A stretch of DNA of 64,000 nucleotides from Ptychodera flava (GCF_041260155.1 NC_091944.1:15167772-15231771); one strand, 5' to 3'. Positions 34,615-47,530 are shown, numbered from the stretch's first letter. Numbers and translations: made by a program. Notes: generated by a model not told the origin, from the sequence alone.

Positions 34615-36891
34615 ATGGCTAAGGCGAAACCAAAAGATCCGACAATACTTCAAAAACCAGTTATATTGGCCAAAAATGGTGTCCAGCAGATTTTTGACTG
34701 TTTCCGCTACGGCACGACAGATTTGAAAATGCTTCTGCAGCATGAGGTAGACATAATTTATGAGTGTCGAATATGCCGCAGTCTTTTCCGCGGCCTGCCC
34801 AACTTCATTGATCACAAAAAATCATACTGTACAGACCGTATTAGTATCGCCAAAGATTTGTCCAGTAGCAATCCAAATAAAGATGTGCAGAACATCTTTA
34901 GGAAGGTGAGTGAGGAGATGCCTCAGTTAGAATTGGAGGTATCAGAGGGAGCTGAACCAAAGGCCAAGACTGCAGAAGATGCCCAACGTTCAAATGTCAG
35001 TCGTGACTCAGAGCCACCACCAAAGACTGACTGCATGCTGGTGTTCAAACCCATTCAGTCCACCTCCAAGGCAGTTTACCAGCATCTGATGAAACCAAAG
35101 TCAAGCGATCTAAGGGAACGGATACTGACAGCAAAGCAGAAGATGACATCACCAAACAAAAGCCCACCCACGAGAATTACAACAGTGATTGGCAGTGGGC
35201 CCCTGGATACATCAGGTCTCATCGAAGAAATCAGTGCGAGAAGAGCAGCGCACTCTGGAGTTGTAGTTGTACAGCCTGAAAGCCCTGATAAGAAATATGA
35301 TACTAGATCTGTTGCCAAGACTGAAATAAAGACCATCAAGACAATCTTCAAGCCCAAGGGAGTAGTCAAAAGTAAACAGGATGTCAAGAAAAAAGTCTTG
35401 GGTAATAAAAATAACACTAGTAGAGCTAAAAGTTTTGCTGCGACTAGAATTCAAAATTTGAAGCCTTTTAGTGGTCCCAACCCAAACCACCCTATGTGTG
35501 TTCTGTGCAAAAAGATATGCAAAAATCGCACCTCCCTTGCGTGGCACATGCGTGTTCACAGCAAGCACCTGTATAAGTGCACTACATGTTCCTATTTCAA
35601 TTATTCTCCGGAGTATCTCAAGCAGCACTTGCGCGTTCGACACGACGCCACAGATGCGGAGATCCAACAGGTGTTGTCAAACCGCATCACAACCAACAAG
35701 GAATTAGACATCAAGAGTGACAAAGAGGTTGCGGCTTACACCATTCTGGTCAAAGAGAGCCACAAAGTTGCCCAAACCAGTCCCACTACCAGCCCTAAAG
35801 CAGAAACAAAGACAGAAGAGGAAAAATCTGGTGATTTAAAGGTCAAAGATGAACCAAGGGACAAGAAAGATGAGAGGATCACCGAACAGACAGGTGATAG
35901 TGCAACTGGTAGCAAAACAAGCCCATCACTGCAGCTTCACAAGTGTTCGATGTGTGAAAAGACCTTTGCCAGCAGGAGAAATCTAGCCAGGCATGAAAAG
36001 CAGCACACCAACCAGGGTAGTGATAAAGAAGAGGATGCGGAGACCAAACAGGATTCCAAAGTTATGAAAAGCGTTTCCTCCAAGATTTTAGAGACAAGAA
36101 AAGCACAGGCTGCAGTGGAAGCACTCATAGATGCCAAAGCCATGAAATGTCAGAAGTGCAACAAAAGACTTTTCAATATCTATTCCCTGCGCCATCATGT
36201 CCGAAATCACTTTGGCTACAATAGCTACAAGTGCAAGTTCTGTGCCTTCAAAACAACAGACTATTCAAACCTAAAGCGACATCTAGCTCGGAAGCATGCC
36301 AAAAAATTCCACAGTGCAGAACACATAAAGTCAGCTATTCGATCCATGAAGAGTGGTGTTTGGCTGTCGTATTCCGGTAGCAATTCATCTCTCAACAAAA
36401 CCGGCACTTCAGAAACTACAACTGCAAGTTCCTCAGAAGTGAAGAAGGAAAGTCCCTCATCACAGCCCATGCAGACAACAAGTACCAGCCCAGCAGCTAG
36501 CAGTACCAAGTCCTCTCCAGGCTCCAGTCCAAGAACACTGATCAGACTGGAAAGAATTCCAGTGGCAGCTAAAACAGATAAAGTTGAACCACCATCCAAA
36601 AGTGGATCAGGCTATGTCAACCCTGTCAAAATGGCAGCCATTGCCATGATCATAAATGAAAAACTCCTGCGCTGTCTCAGGTGTAAGAAGCAATTTGATA
36701 ATATTCAGCTGTTGAAGAAGCATGCCGCAAGGCACTTAGGATATAACACATTTAAATGTAAATTCTGTGCATTTGTGTCTCACAGCTATTCTTGGTTTAA
36801 GAGGCACCTGACACAAAATCATTCTCGAAAAATTAAGACAGAGGAACAGTTGAGTAAATTAATGAGTGAAATGAGAGCTGTGCAATACTGA
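34615..36891 (+). CDS. ZNF800: C2H2 zinc-finger protein, ZNF800-like
   Basis: A single 758-codon exon. The N-terminus (residues 22-72: GVQQIFDCFRYGT, then ECRICRSLFRGLPNFIDHKK) closely follows the diagnostic N-terminal block of vertebrate ZNF800, with a C2HC-type knuckle at Cys51, Cys54, His67 and Cys72. Classical fingers follow at 295-315, 322-343, 444-464, 512-532, 540-561, 687-707 and 715-736. The last four form two closely similar pairs joined by GYN-S/T-Y/F-KCKFCAF. Linkers are Ser/Thr/Lys-rich and probably disordered. Likely a nuclear DNA-binding regulator. ATG 34615 is chosen because it is the first in frame and sits a few codons before the conserved block. Human ZNF800 is shorter (about 660 aa), so orthology is likely but not proven. 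Confidence 0.88.
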   Translation: MAKAKPKDPTILQKPVILAKNGVQQIFDCFRYGTTDLKMLLQHEVDIIYECRICRSLFRGLPNFIDHKKSYCTDRISIAKDLSSSNPNKDVQNIFRKVSEEMPQLELEVSEGAEPKAKTAEDAQRSNVSRDSEPPPKTDCMLVFKPIQSTSKAVYQHLMKPKSSDLRERILTAKQKMTSPNKSPPTRITTVIGSGPLDTSGLIEEISARRAAHSGVVVVQPESPDKKYDTRSVAKTEIKTIKTIFKPKGVVKSKQDVKKKVLGNKNNTSRAKSFAATRIQNLKPFSGPNPNHPMCVLCKKICKNRTSLAWHMRVHSKHLYKCTTCSYFNYSPEYLKQHLRVRHDATDAEIQQVLSNRITTNKELDIKSDKEVAAYTILVKESHKVAQTSPTTSPKAETKTEEEKSGDLKVKDEPRDKKDERITEQTGDSATGSKTSPSLQLHKCSMCEKTFASRRNLARHEKQHTNQGSDKEEDAETKQDSKVMKSVSSKILETRKAQAAVEALIDAKAMKCQKCNKRLFNIYSLRHHVRNHFGYNSYKCKFCAFKTTDYSNLKRHLARKHAKKFHSAEHIKSAIRSMKSGVWLSYSGSNSSLNKTGTSETTTASSSEVKKESPSSQPMQTTSTSPAASSTKSSPGSSPRTLIRLERIPVAAKTDKVEPPSKSGSGYVNPVKMAAIAMIINEKLLRCLRCKKQFDNIQLLKKHAARHLGYNTFKCKFCAFVSHSYSWFKRHLTQNHSRKIKTEEQLSKLMSEMRAVQY

Positions 36892-37105
36892 ATTCAACAA
36901 AGGAAAATAGATGACAGTTTAGCTGAAATAGTACCATACATCTCAAAATACATCCTAATGTGACTTTTATTGTTTCCCCAAAATGGCATGAAATGTGAAA
37001 GAAACCAAATTTTGATGAATAGAATGTTAAATCAGAATGATTGAAGTATAAAAATGGTAGAGTATGAAGTAAGTTGCAATTCAGAATGGGGAGGAGGGAT
37101 GGGGG

Positions 37106-37178
<73 letters not shown>

Positions 37179-39856
37179 TGAATGGAATGAATGAATGGAT
37201 GAATGTGGATGTGTGTGTTGAGTCTCACTATTCATGTTATACTTTTCCAAGGTAGTGCTTGCATACATCAAACACTAATCTACTTGGAATAAGTTTAATT
37301 ACCACAAGTGAATGAGATAGTGGTTGATGAGACTTGTAGATTTGTAAACAATAACTAAAATGATAATGATTCTTGTGTTGATCTTTCATTCTGCTGAATT
37401 AGTAATGAAATTTATCACCAACAGTGGCAGAGGTGTGAAATGAACTAAGAGATTTTCAAAAGAAGGATTTTGATTCGATCATTGATTACAACCTGCAGCT
37501 TAATTGACGTTTGTAAGTCCTAGATTTTAATTGAGCAACTTTTGATAAGAATAGAGGGGTCATGTCAGTTTGATCTTGTACTATAAATTTTAGCTTTGAA
37601 ATAACCCACTGAGTGCAGATTTGTTCGGTTTCCCAGTACATCAACAGGTTTAGCAACTTAGAAATACATCTTTATATGGTGTGATCTTTGCAAGACAAAC
37701 CACCGGCCCATGACAAAAGACTTGTGATGAACTGCTTACTTCCATTTTCACAATTAGTTGTACAATATGGATATATATTTTTACATTTCAGTCATTATCA
37801 AGGAACCACTTGAAAGAGCAGTATCATCAGAAGTGATAAACTTCTGAAGATTCCTTTTCTGAGCAACTCAAAACCAGAAATTTAAAGTGAATTTCCAGTA
37901 GATTTTCACCCAATTAGTAAAACTTATGAGATTTTTCTTTAATCACACATATATTTTGCAAGGGATATTATAGTAAGTACATTAAAAAGTAGAAATACAG
38001 TACAGTACTGTACTGTCAAAAATTTTGTGTCAACTGTCTATATGCCCTGGTAAAGTTTAATGTGGACTAAAGAAGGACAAACATCCTTTGTTTGAGAAAA
38101 CCTTTTGGTTGTATGCAGAATGAACTGTGTGGTCATGTTGAGATTAATAACCTGGTATACAAATTGTGTTAGTGAACTTTTCAAAGATATTTGTGCACAT
38201 AGTATTTAGTCTCAGTTTTGTGTATGTGGTACACAAGTGATTCACACAGCAAGGAAGGATGATGAAAATCATGTAGAATAGAATACAATGTAATTGAATG
38301 TTTTATGCTATGGTGCTTTATGCTATGATACTGTGACTAACAGAAGCCTGTAATATCTTGAACTATAGATTGATAGATGTAAGTTTGTATATGTGTTCGT
38401 TATCAAATACTGTTTGTCTTTGTACATTTCGTTGTCATATCAATAATTGTTGTTCAAATATGTGAGTTTTGTAAGTGATTGATAATGTCTATATTTTTCA
38501 TCAAGATACATGGTAGCTGCAATATCATAAAGTTTACATAATGGTTTTACTTTTGGTTGCAAATCATAGTAATAATTTTGCTTCTGTAATCCTTGATGAA
38601 ATTTTCCTCACCACCTGCAGAAGCAAGCAGAGACCATGTGCAGAAATTGCTTTATCAAAGACTCATGAAAAGTACACACAAACAAGACGAGATATGCAGA
38701 AATGTCAGTGCTAGGGGGAAGACTGATTTATCATGTAGATGGAAAAAGTCTGCATCAAGGGTCTCTGCAAGGACTTCTAGCTGCTTTTATGTCTGACAAG
38801 CACCTGTGACCTTTCAGTGTCATTAAATACTGGAGCACTTGCAAATTGCGTGGAGGACTAACTTATGGCTCTTTTTATGAGACTGGTCTAAATCTACTGT
38901 ATGAAAAAACAGAAACCAATACAAACTTCAGGAATCTGAGTTCATGCAAAGTTTAGAGTTGCAAATTGAGACAAAGACTCGTAGCTTTCACTTTTTAAAA
39001 AGGAGAGCACACTATTCAGACAATTTTATTGTGTTACGGGTTACCAGGGTTGCTGGCGTTTGTTGTGGTCTTAGGTCATACATCTCATATATACACTTTG
39101 TTATTGCACTGGAAATCAAGTGCAAGATGTGTACTGAAAGATATGCAGAATAATGTATGCATGCCCAATTAATGTACAAATAAATGAAATCACATGGTAT
39201 TATGAGCATGGTTAGAAAGTGTTGCACAGTCTTCAAGTAGTGTTTGGATAAAAACAGTAATGCTGTATAGTCAGTTATTTTCCTTACATCATAAAGTCAA
39301 CATAAGCCACAGTTATGACAAACAGGTCAACTGTACCATCAAGATAACATTAAAATTTAGGTCATCATGTGTGTGTGTGTAGAGGTTTGCAACAGAAATG
39401 CATTTCAGTGTTTTGACAGTCATCATTTGCACGCCAGCTAGATAAAAAGTCCTCATTGACTGGTAATAAGTGATATACATTATCTAGTGTGAGGAGATTG
39501 TGCAGAGATTTTCTGCAAATATCTCTCATTGTTTGGAATTATTATGGAAATTTCATGACATTGCAGCTGTCTATTTGAGAATGTGATAAAAGAAAAGCTG
39601 TAATTTTAACTGAATACACTGTGTCTTGCTTGTCATCGATTACATAGTCTGTACATTGCTTGAACTGAATGACTCCTAATTTGCCGATGGTCATTGTAGC
39701 TGTCTTCCTGCCTTGTTACTTACATAGAAATCTTCAATATTTTGTACCTGTTAACATTTTTACCTTGACAATTTCTGGCCTTATTGCCAGATTTCAAATT
39801 TCAATATTTAAGAAAAGAAATTTAAAAAAAAAAAAGAAAAAATTTGAAATGTGTTG
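36892..39856 (+). other. 3' UTR and downstream flank of ZNF800-like gene
   Basis: AT-rich with one (GA)n microsatellite and no further coding exon that I can support. The polyadenylation site is not obvious. Confidence 0.5.
37109..37173. repeat. (GA)n microsatellite
   Basis: About 65 bases of GA dinucleotides followed by GAAT/GGAT tetramers, 220 bp after the ZNF800-like stop codon, probably in its 3' UTR. Confidence 0.97.
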
Positions 39857-40189
39857 TGGTAAAATGTGCCTCCAAATGGAACATTTGTAAATTTTGTGCA
39901 TTTTCCTCAAGGAAACTTAAAACCATTTGCTTTCATAATCAAGGAAAAAGATTCGTTGTCACTGTGCATACCTTTGTAACAGAGAAACAAATTACGTTAA
40001 ATTTACTGATGTTTGAAATTGCTGTTTCCCCCAGGGAAAACTCAAATTTTGAAGTTTGACTAAAAGATGATGATAAAAGCTTCATTGGCTGAAGATGCTT
40101 CAAAGTGAATGGCACATAAGTAGCAGATCAGAATAGTTTTATAAGATTTGTAGAGTACAAACATTTGTCTGAGAGGCATGTTCTACCTT
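39857..40189. mobile_element. TTAA MITE, family C copy 2
   Basis: Inverted relative to copy 1: GGTAAAATGTGCCTCC, CCTCAAGGAAACTT and CAGAGAAACAAATTAC, ending GAGGCATGTTCTACCTTTA. It abuts copy 3 directly. Confidence 0.75.
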
Positions 40190-40536
40190 TATGAGTTCAT
40201 GCCTTGAAAGTGAAAGACTTAAACTTTTCTCAAACTTTCCTTGTGGAATCTTTCCATCATAATCTTTAAAAATCAAGAATAAAAATTGGGGGTCGCAGTT
40301 GAAATTTGGTACTAGAAAGAAATTACCCAAGATTTACCGGTATTTGAAATTCAACATGACTGCCATCCCTGTGTTAACTCTGTGGAGAAAAAAAATTCGA
40401 TTTTTGAAAAACTAAGAAGGCGAAAATTTTTCTTACACCAAGAGCTTAAAATGAGGCCGCACAAATAGTATAGCAGAAAAGGATTGTGAAAGTTTGTGAG
40501 TCTGAATATTTGTCCGCGAGGCACATTCTACCTTAA
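40189..40536. mobile_element. TTAA MITE, family C copy 3
   Basis: Same orientation as copy 2 and immediately adjacent. It contains GAAAGTGAAAGACTTAAAC, GGGGGTCGCAG, GCCATCCCTGTGTTAACTC and GAATATTTGTCCGCGAGG, and ends CACATTCTACCTTAA. Confidence 0.85.
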
Positions 40537-40597
40537 CTTGTGTCTGTAAGTTGTAGAATCTGTGAAGCCTAGGTAATGGGAGTAGGCATTGATTAGT

Positions 40598-40687
40598 TTA
40601 ACCCTTACGTCCCCATTTCTTTGTACAATGGTCCAACCACGTTGATAACAGTTGGATAAGTGCAGCTTCCGGTGGTGTAAGGGTTAA
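40598..40687. mobile_element. 90-bp TTAA MITE
   Basis: Runs from TTAACCCTTACGTCC to GGTGGTGTAAGGGTTAA. An 11-bp inverted terminus with TTAA at both ends. Size and layout are like family E, but the interior differs. Confidence 0.8.
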
Positions 40688-43046
40688 TGAAAACTGATTG
40701 TTGAGAGATTGTTGTTTGTTTATTTTTTCTACATAATGTGTGCTGATACTATGATAGTTATGAAGCTAAAATTGTATGAAAGCTAAAGTGTGCATTGTGC
40801 TGAAAATGTGATGCAAAACTTGCAGGTTTTATAAATTCTGTGTGACAGAGATTTTCCAAAGTTTTCAAACTTTGCATGTTCTGTATTGAAATTACCTGAT
40901 GTATTTAGGTATATGTACATTGTGACTTTTGAATTCACCACATAACCTGTTGTTGTTACCTGTACTTTTATTCTGCATTTGTCCAAAACATTGTTCATTT
41001 ATATTGTATTATTCAAGTTGCTGAGTCCCATTATAGTCAACGTCGCACTGTTATATGCAGTGTTCACTACCTTTAACAGTTACATGATTTGAATGCCTAT
41101 GGATTTATTTCTATTGTATGAAAAAAAGCTGCTTGATTTCCACAATCCTAAAACACTATGTGGCAGGGTTTGTCCCTGTCAAAATCATTTTCAAGATGCA
41201 ACAAAGAATACCAACTTGATCATAGTTTTCTCTTCAATATTTCCATTACATCTATGTTCAACCCCTTGCTTACTTTACATATTTGAAGCTTGAACTTTTG
41301 TAGTAATGGTGCCATAATGACACGAAGCCTACCTAGTGAAATGAATTTGTTAACAAGTCAAGTTTTCCGATTACCCTGTATTTAATTGCAATATTTCAAC
41401 TTTTAAGAAGATCAAGTGTGAAACAGGTGTAGATGTGTCAATGTTACACTGAATCAGGGGTATAGAGTCTTTATATATTGTCACAGTGGTATATCATCTA
41501 TTATATCATACCAGTATATTGATGGCGAAAATGCAGCGACCTGATTGGTCGAGACGTGAAAAATACCATGCTATATTCACAATATAGCACGGTTTGAACA
41601 AGTATGAACTCTCGGCTAGAAAAAAATACCCTGTTTGACGTTTCATGCCAGAATTTCAAATTACTATGATGGTATAATTGAAATAAACCATGTAGTTATA
41701 AACTGTAGGATATTGCCAAATTTAATGCCGCATCTGCTTGTGAAGAATGAGCAATTTTGTCAATGTCTGTGAAGCTTAGTAAGAGTATAATGAACCCATT
41801 TTGGAAGGAAGTAAACACAAAATTAGATCAGGGGTAAATGTGCAGGGTAGACCTGTCCCACCCCATCTTCTTGTGGTATGATCCATTTCACCAAAAAAGT
41901 ACTCAAGATTCTAGTGTAAAACTGTTTTCGAAGCCAGGTAACTTAGGCTTCAGGAGCATTTGTGAGTTTAGAGACCTTACACAAACTGATTTTTGAATGG
42001 TTATAGAATTGAGCTACATTTCTGCTGTAACCTGTTTAGATTGCTGCAATGCACCAAGTAAAACCTGGTAAAATATAGCCAACCATGAAAGTATTTACCT
42101 GCTTGCTACCCTTAACACAACTCTGGAACATATTATAAAATGTTGAACCTGAAATCATACGTGGAAGTTTTGAACTCAGGGTATACAAGTAGCTATGAAA
42201 TGTATTCCAAGTTAGATATCTCCATCTTCTGTATAACATATTGATTTATAAATGTTTAGGTCTTAGTCACATTTTAAATAGTTTTGGAATTATGAACTCA
42301 CTTGATATCATGGACAAAACTTATCTCTTACTTTCAACATTGCAAATCTATCAGTCTTGAACTATAGGATAAATTAGGTTGTATTAAAGTAATGCTACCA
42401 TGTGTTCTGAATAAGGAACTTGGCATACTTATCATGTTTAGCAGCTGAACTCCCTGGTGCCCAAGAATCAGTCTTGAAAATCATTGGTAGATAGTTTTCT
42501 TATCCAGTAAGCCATACATCAGTGATTTTCAATTTGTCTGGACGATGTTGTAGGATTATCTTGTAGAAGTCAGATTACCTTGTAGGAGTCAGATTTATTT
42601 TATTGGTAAGTAGCAGTAGAATTGTAAATTGACTACTGATGCATATGTTGTAGCAGACTGTTTAGATTCTGTGATGCTTGCATTGATATTTTTACAGAAA
42701 TGTTAAAGTTGTCCTTGCACCTTTTGAACCAATTTTTGTAACTCTCTGGTTGTGACACTGAGTTGTGTCCAGTGTACATTGCAGACTGGCTTTACTTTCC
42801 CCTGAATCTGACCCCATGAATGAAATGTGCTACGAGAAATAAGACAGCCAAGAGTTGAGATTGTGGAATTACTACATCAGGTTTTATGTAAAATGTTACT
42901 GGCCTATAGTGTAGCACTTTTCATTGTATTGCAAACTGTGTAATTGTTTTATATTTACAGAAGATGATAAGCAGAGTAATCCACACCTTGTATGCACTAG
43001 TCATGAAGAGGGTAGGACTGCCTGTGCTTGTGTCAACACGGAGTCA
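40688..43046. other. no supported feature
   Basis: AT-rich intergenic sequence. A small inverted repeat around CTATATTCACAATATAG lies near 41573. No gene seen. Confidence 0.5.
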
Positions 43047-43382
43047 TGAGGGTAGTACACCCTTCAAAACTGAAAGACTTAACTTCTGCTCAAACTTTTC
43101 TCTAGGTAACTTTTAACCATTCTCTTTCAAAATTATGGAGAAATAGCAGAGTTCACACAAATTTTGGTACCAGAGGAACAAATTACCCGAAATTTACTGA
43201 TATCCGAAATTCAAAATGGTCACTATTCTGTGAAATAAATTTTGGATTTTGTCACGAAAATAAGAATGGGCAAACATGACATATTCAACCAGCTGCAAAA
43301 TGAGTTCAAACAAGCACACTAGCAATGTGTTGTAAAAGTTTGAGAGTCTGAATAGCTGTCCTCTAGGCGCATTCTACCTTAA
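43047..43382. mobile_element. TTAA MITE, family C copy 4
   Basis: Begins GAGGGTAGTACACCC, contains GAAAGACTTAACTTCTGCTC and GGTACCAGAGGAACAAATTA, and ends GGCGCATTCTACCTTAA. Its closing TTAA (43379-43382) is also the opening TTAA of the next element. Confidence 0.85.
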
Positions 43383-43571
43383 AGGTATACAGTCACCTGT
43401 AATCTAAATATTTCCATATATGGTCAAAGGGGCGTTCCTTGGTATTTAAAATGCCCATGTGAGGGCGCTGTTTTTAAAACGCGGCCACCCGCTTAAAATC
43501 TGTGATTGGTTAGATTTTCTCTTTCCATGGTAACTGGCGCAAAATTGGAACAGGTGACAGTATACCTTTAA
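43379..43571. mobile_element. TTAA MITE, family A copy 2
   Basis: Runs from TTAAAGGTATACAGTCACC to CAGTATACCTTTAA, 193 bp, in the orientation opposite to copy 1 at 1035. The termini are near-perfect inverted repeats of about 21 bp. Confidence 0.92.
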
Positions 43572-45656
43572 GTTAGACCAGTTGACTAACGGCCAAACAT
43601 GGTACAAGCATACAAAAGTGATTCGATTATTTAGCATCAGATACACAAATTTCCATAGAAATCAATATTATATCGGTCTGCTGTGGTTGTTATCAAGTGT
43701 TACAAGATTTATTTGAATGTAGTTATCTTCATGTAAAACTTGTGGATGGTAAAGATTTTAACATGGTGAAATGAAAGAAGCGAACTTTACTACAATTGTG
43801 TTGCTTGGTTACATCTGTATTAGAAACTTACAATTTATCAGCCTCCTTAAATGTTCTGGGTATCCGTAAAATATCCAGATTCATTGTGTGATGTGTTTGA
43901 AGAGTCCCAAGACTTTTTCACTCAAAGAGTGAATTTTGAGCCCAGCACTCGGCACTTAATTCTAGCATCGCAATAATTGGCTCATAGTATCCAGTCTCCC
44001 AGCAATGTGTATTGTTTTTCTCTCAACATTATTTATGTCCCCACTCAAGAAATTTAGTAAATTAGTTTTGTACTAGAGCAACATACAATTCAACCACATT
44101 ATTTCATATTATTTTAAAGATGTTTATTTAAATTTATAGATGTATCTTTTCTTTATTTAATTTACATATATCACAAAAAGTTAGAGCTTACATCGGACAA
44201 TATTATTTTATCAGGTATTATGCTGCAGGGTATGTGTCCTGATTGAGATTTTCCCAATAAGTGAAATAATAGATAACTTCTATGAAAACCCATAAACTGT
44301 ACTCATGGAACAATTTTTGATATAATGATATACAATGAATTTCACCAGAGTATATCATATTTAGATTTGCAGTCGCCAAAAGCTGCCCAGTTATGTATTT
44401 CAAAGACACATCTGAGTTGAACATATGTGATCAGTGTAGCTGATAATTTACGCATATTCGTCATACAAAGGTGAACCTTCAGCTGTGTAGAGATGTGGCT
44501 GGTTTTTATAACATACAAAGATACTGTCAAAAATTTTACTCATCTTCATTGATCAAATAGTTGTTCATCTTCTGAAATGTTTTCAATGAGAATGCCAGGA
44601 AACTGACATTGTTACATGTTATACCTCAGGGTCTCTCCCTGTCAATAGTACCCCTCTAGAAGATAAACAGGTCTAAAACGTGTTAGTCAACACTTTACCC
44701 ACATTTAAAATCACAGTATTATATCTGCAAACCAAATGTTGCATTATATCAGAAACTTATCTTCGCTTGATACCATTTTGAAATCTACACTTCAAAAATA
44801 TACTGTATTTTTATCTATTAGTTGAGAAATGATTGTTTCAACTTTGTTTAGATGAACTGAGATCTCATACATGTACTTTGGAATTAAGCTATGCACGATG
44901 AATTTCTCAACCATTTTGATTTCCATATGCTTGGCACCTTTTAAAGGTGTATTATAAATGTTGAAATTCTTGGCTGTAACTCATTTCCCAGAAATATGAC
45001 CATTGATTAGTAATTACAAATGAAATTTTTATCTGCCACTTGAGAACCACTTTGTACCAAATTGAATTTCTGAATATTCTCTGTGGCTCTATATTTTGTT
45101 CTTGAATTCTGCCATGATGTGGCACTCCCAGTGTAAAGATCTTCTCTGCGATTAATTTACACTAAACTCAGAACTTAGGTTTTTGTGTACTTATAGCAGC
45201 TTTGTATTTGCAACGCACTTATTTATTTCTTTTTTGTGCAATATAGGCTTTCAGAAGAATGTGTATTAAAGTTCATGTTGAATATCCAGTATGTGTGATC
45301 TCAAGTGGTCAATTTTTTTTACTGTCTGTCGGAGAATACACCATTTGTGCTACACTGGGTGTTTGACTGAGTCTGTGGATTTTCTGTCTGTTTGTGTACG
45401 CATTTCTGTTTGCATATGTATGTACGAAGGAGGCAGACAGCTGGTGCAGAGTTGGGTTTAGACAAGTTTGACTGCATCAACAGCACTCCATCAGGGAATT
45501 TAATGTACACGTACATTTGATCCACAATTTATAAAATGTTGATTTCAAATATTTCAGATGTGTTTGAGAGAGGGTAAATCCTGTAAGAGTGAAATGGTTG
45601 CTTGTTGTAATGTCTGTATTGTTCGATTACCATAAGTCACGATTGTCAGTTTATTG
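43572..45656. other. no supported feature
   Basis: AT-rich intergenic sequence without gene-like frames or repeat ends that I could identify. Confidence 0.5.
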
Positions 45657-46018
45657 TTAATCCTTTGAGTGCCAAAGTCAGTTTTCATTGACTTTATAAA
45701 GTATATCCCAGTCACAATTCTTTTTCAGATTCCTGCCAAAGTTTTGATGACAAGCTTCAGCCAATGAGATGTGATGTCCGTTTGATCTAAAATTATTCAA
45801 AAAATTGCAGAAAAATTCATGAAAATTGGTAAAATGTTACACTAAAATTTTGGAGGGAAAACAGATTCCTGCCAAAGTTTTGATAACAAGCTTCAGCCAA
45901 TGAGATGTGATGTGCATTTGATGTCCGTTTGATCCAAAATCATCCAAAATTCATAAAAATTGGTAAAATGTTGCTCTAAAATTTTGGAGGGAAAAAATTA
46001 CAGCACTCAAAGGGTTAA
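45657..46018. mobile_element. TTAA MITE, family D copy 2, internally duplicated
   Basis: Runs from TTAATCCTTTGAGTGCC to GCACTCAAAGGGTTAA, 362 bp. Other copies are about 195-225 bp; the excess is a tandem duplication of an inner ~137-bp unit, both beginning CAGATTCCTGCCAAAGTTTT (45727 and 45864). Confidence 0.9.
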
Positions 46019-47203
46019 TCAGTCGGTGTACCAGGTGCAGGAATGACAAGTGATTGCACTGAGCAAACTTCCCAGTGTGTGCACCAAAAGGAGGTTCTGC
46101 AGACCACTCTCTTTCCATCAAGATGTGAAAAGCGCCCTCGAGCAATGACCATACCACCCTAACTGAAAATTGAAATGGCATTTTCAAAAATGAATCTGTA
46201 GATGAACAAATCTTACCGTCACCCAAATGAAATTGTTTGAACTTAGAAAATGTCAAACACGGCCATCAAACTTATCATTCTGTGGTTTGTTCATTTCTGT
46301 CAATCAGCATGTTATACACTTAATGCAAACAACACTGAGAGGACTGCGAAATGACACATGCAGCTGTAGTGAGGAATTTTTCACATGGTGGTACTCATTA
46401 TCATGTCTGTATAATTATCTGCTGTATTGAGTGGAGATTAACATAACAATTTACGAGGGATTTCTTAGAAATGATAATTTTTATAACTCTACCAGGATAA
46501 TTAACATGCTTGAGGCAAATATAAAATACACTGAAGTATGAACAAAAAAGTACACAATTACTGGTACACTGATAAAAAGTAGAAAAATTACTCATTAAAA
46601 CATGTACAATAATTTAAAATTAGGGACTTTCACATTTGATTGGTTCAATTTGACAACCAAAATCATTAAATCTCATCAACTGTGGTATTGTTTGTTGCCA
46701 TAAGCAACTGAAGTCACAATCCTGCCACTTCTCTGAGTTTGTCAACCATGTCTTGGTGAGGCAGATGAGATTTAATACGTTTGCAAGGAAAAATTATACA
46801 GATATACTGGTAGTCCTAGCATGTAACATGAAGACGGACTCTGTGAGAGCTAATTATTTATTAGCTGCTAACTTCTAAGCTGTACTGCACATTGATGCGC
46901 CCTCAATGACGGCTCTGTTCGGTGAAACTTGATCTCGCCAAATCTGCTTACTGAGCTGTGCTTTGCTAAAGCTGATAATATATTGTTGAGGGCAAGAGAC
47001 AGCTATATTGTGTCACTAACAATAAGCTATGAGAAAGTGTCCCAGAAGACTTCACCAGAAAAAGTTTGTTGTGCCCTACTGGTAACTGTCCAATGATTGA
47101 TAACTGTGTGATGGAACCTACAGCATGAAATAACAATTTGTATGGATGTGGTATCAAGGAACATCGTGCGGAAAACTCGCAGAACAAGTCATTGACAACG
47201 ACA
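46019..47203. other. no supported feature
   Basis: Intergenic. Two short frames (45951-46256 minus, overlapping the MITE, and 46227-46430 plus) look like chance. Confidence 0.5.
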
Positions 47204-47530
47204 TAGTCCCCACTTGTAATAGGAGTATTAGTCGCGATGGAGCGGGGAAATGTGGTCTTTAAGAAGTATCACTGGAGTGTATATGTTGAGCTCTATGGGC
47301 ACATATATGGTCTATGTCGTTGTTCCCAATTTGAAACACATGAGGCATATCTAAGTTATGGTTCTAAATCAGGAAAAAAGATCAGACCTCTAGCTGTATT
47401 GGCCAGCCAAGAAATACATATGTGCATAATAAATGAGGTACAAGATGTGACATCTTAAGGTCAATATCCTATCAAAATTGAAGGGTATAGAACTTGTGGT
47501 TACTGAGTTATGCATAAATATGTATAATCT

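Noticed and set aside
37792..37836. SLSRNHLKEQYHQK frame after an acceptor-like TTTCAG, looking like a finger end
   Set aside because: No phase-compatible donor in the ZNF800-like exon, no zinc-binding cysteines, and only 14 codons.
39844..40059. Frame with CKFCAFSS resembling the zinc fingers of the upstream gene (C-x2-C-x12-H)
   Set aside because: The DNA is a family C MITE copy; the finger-like match is a coincidence within the element.
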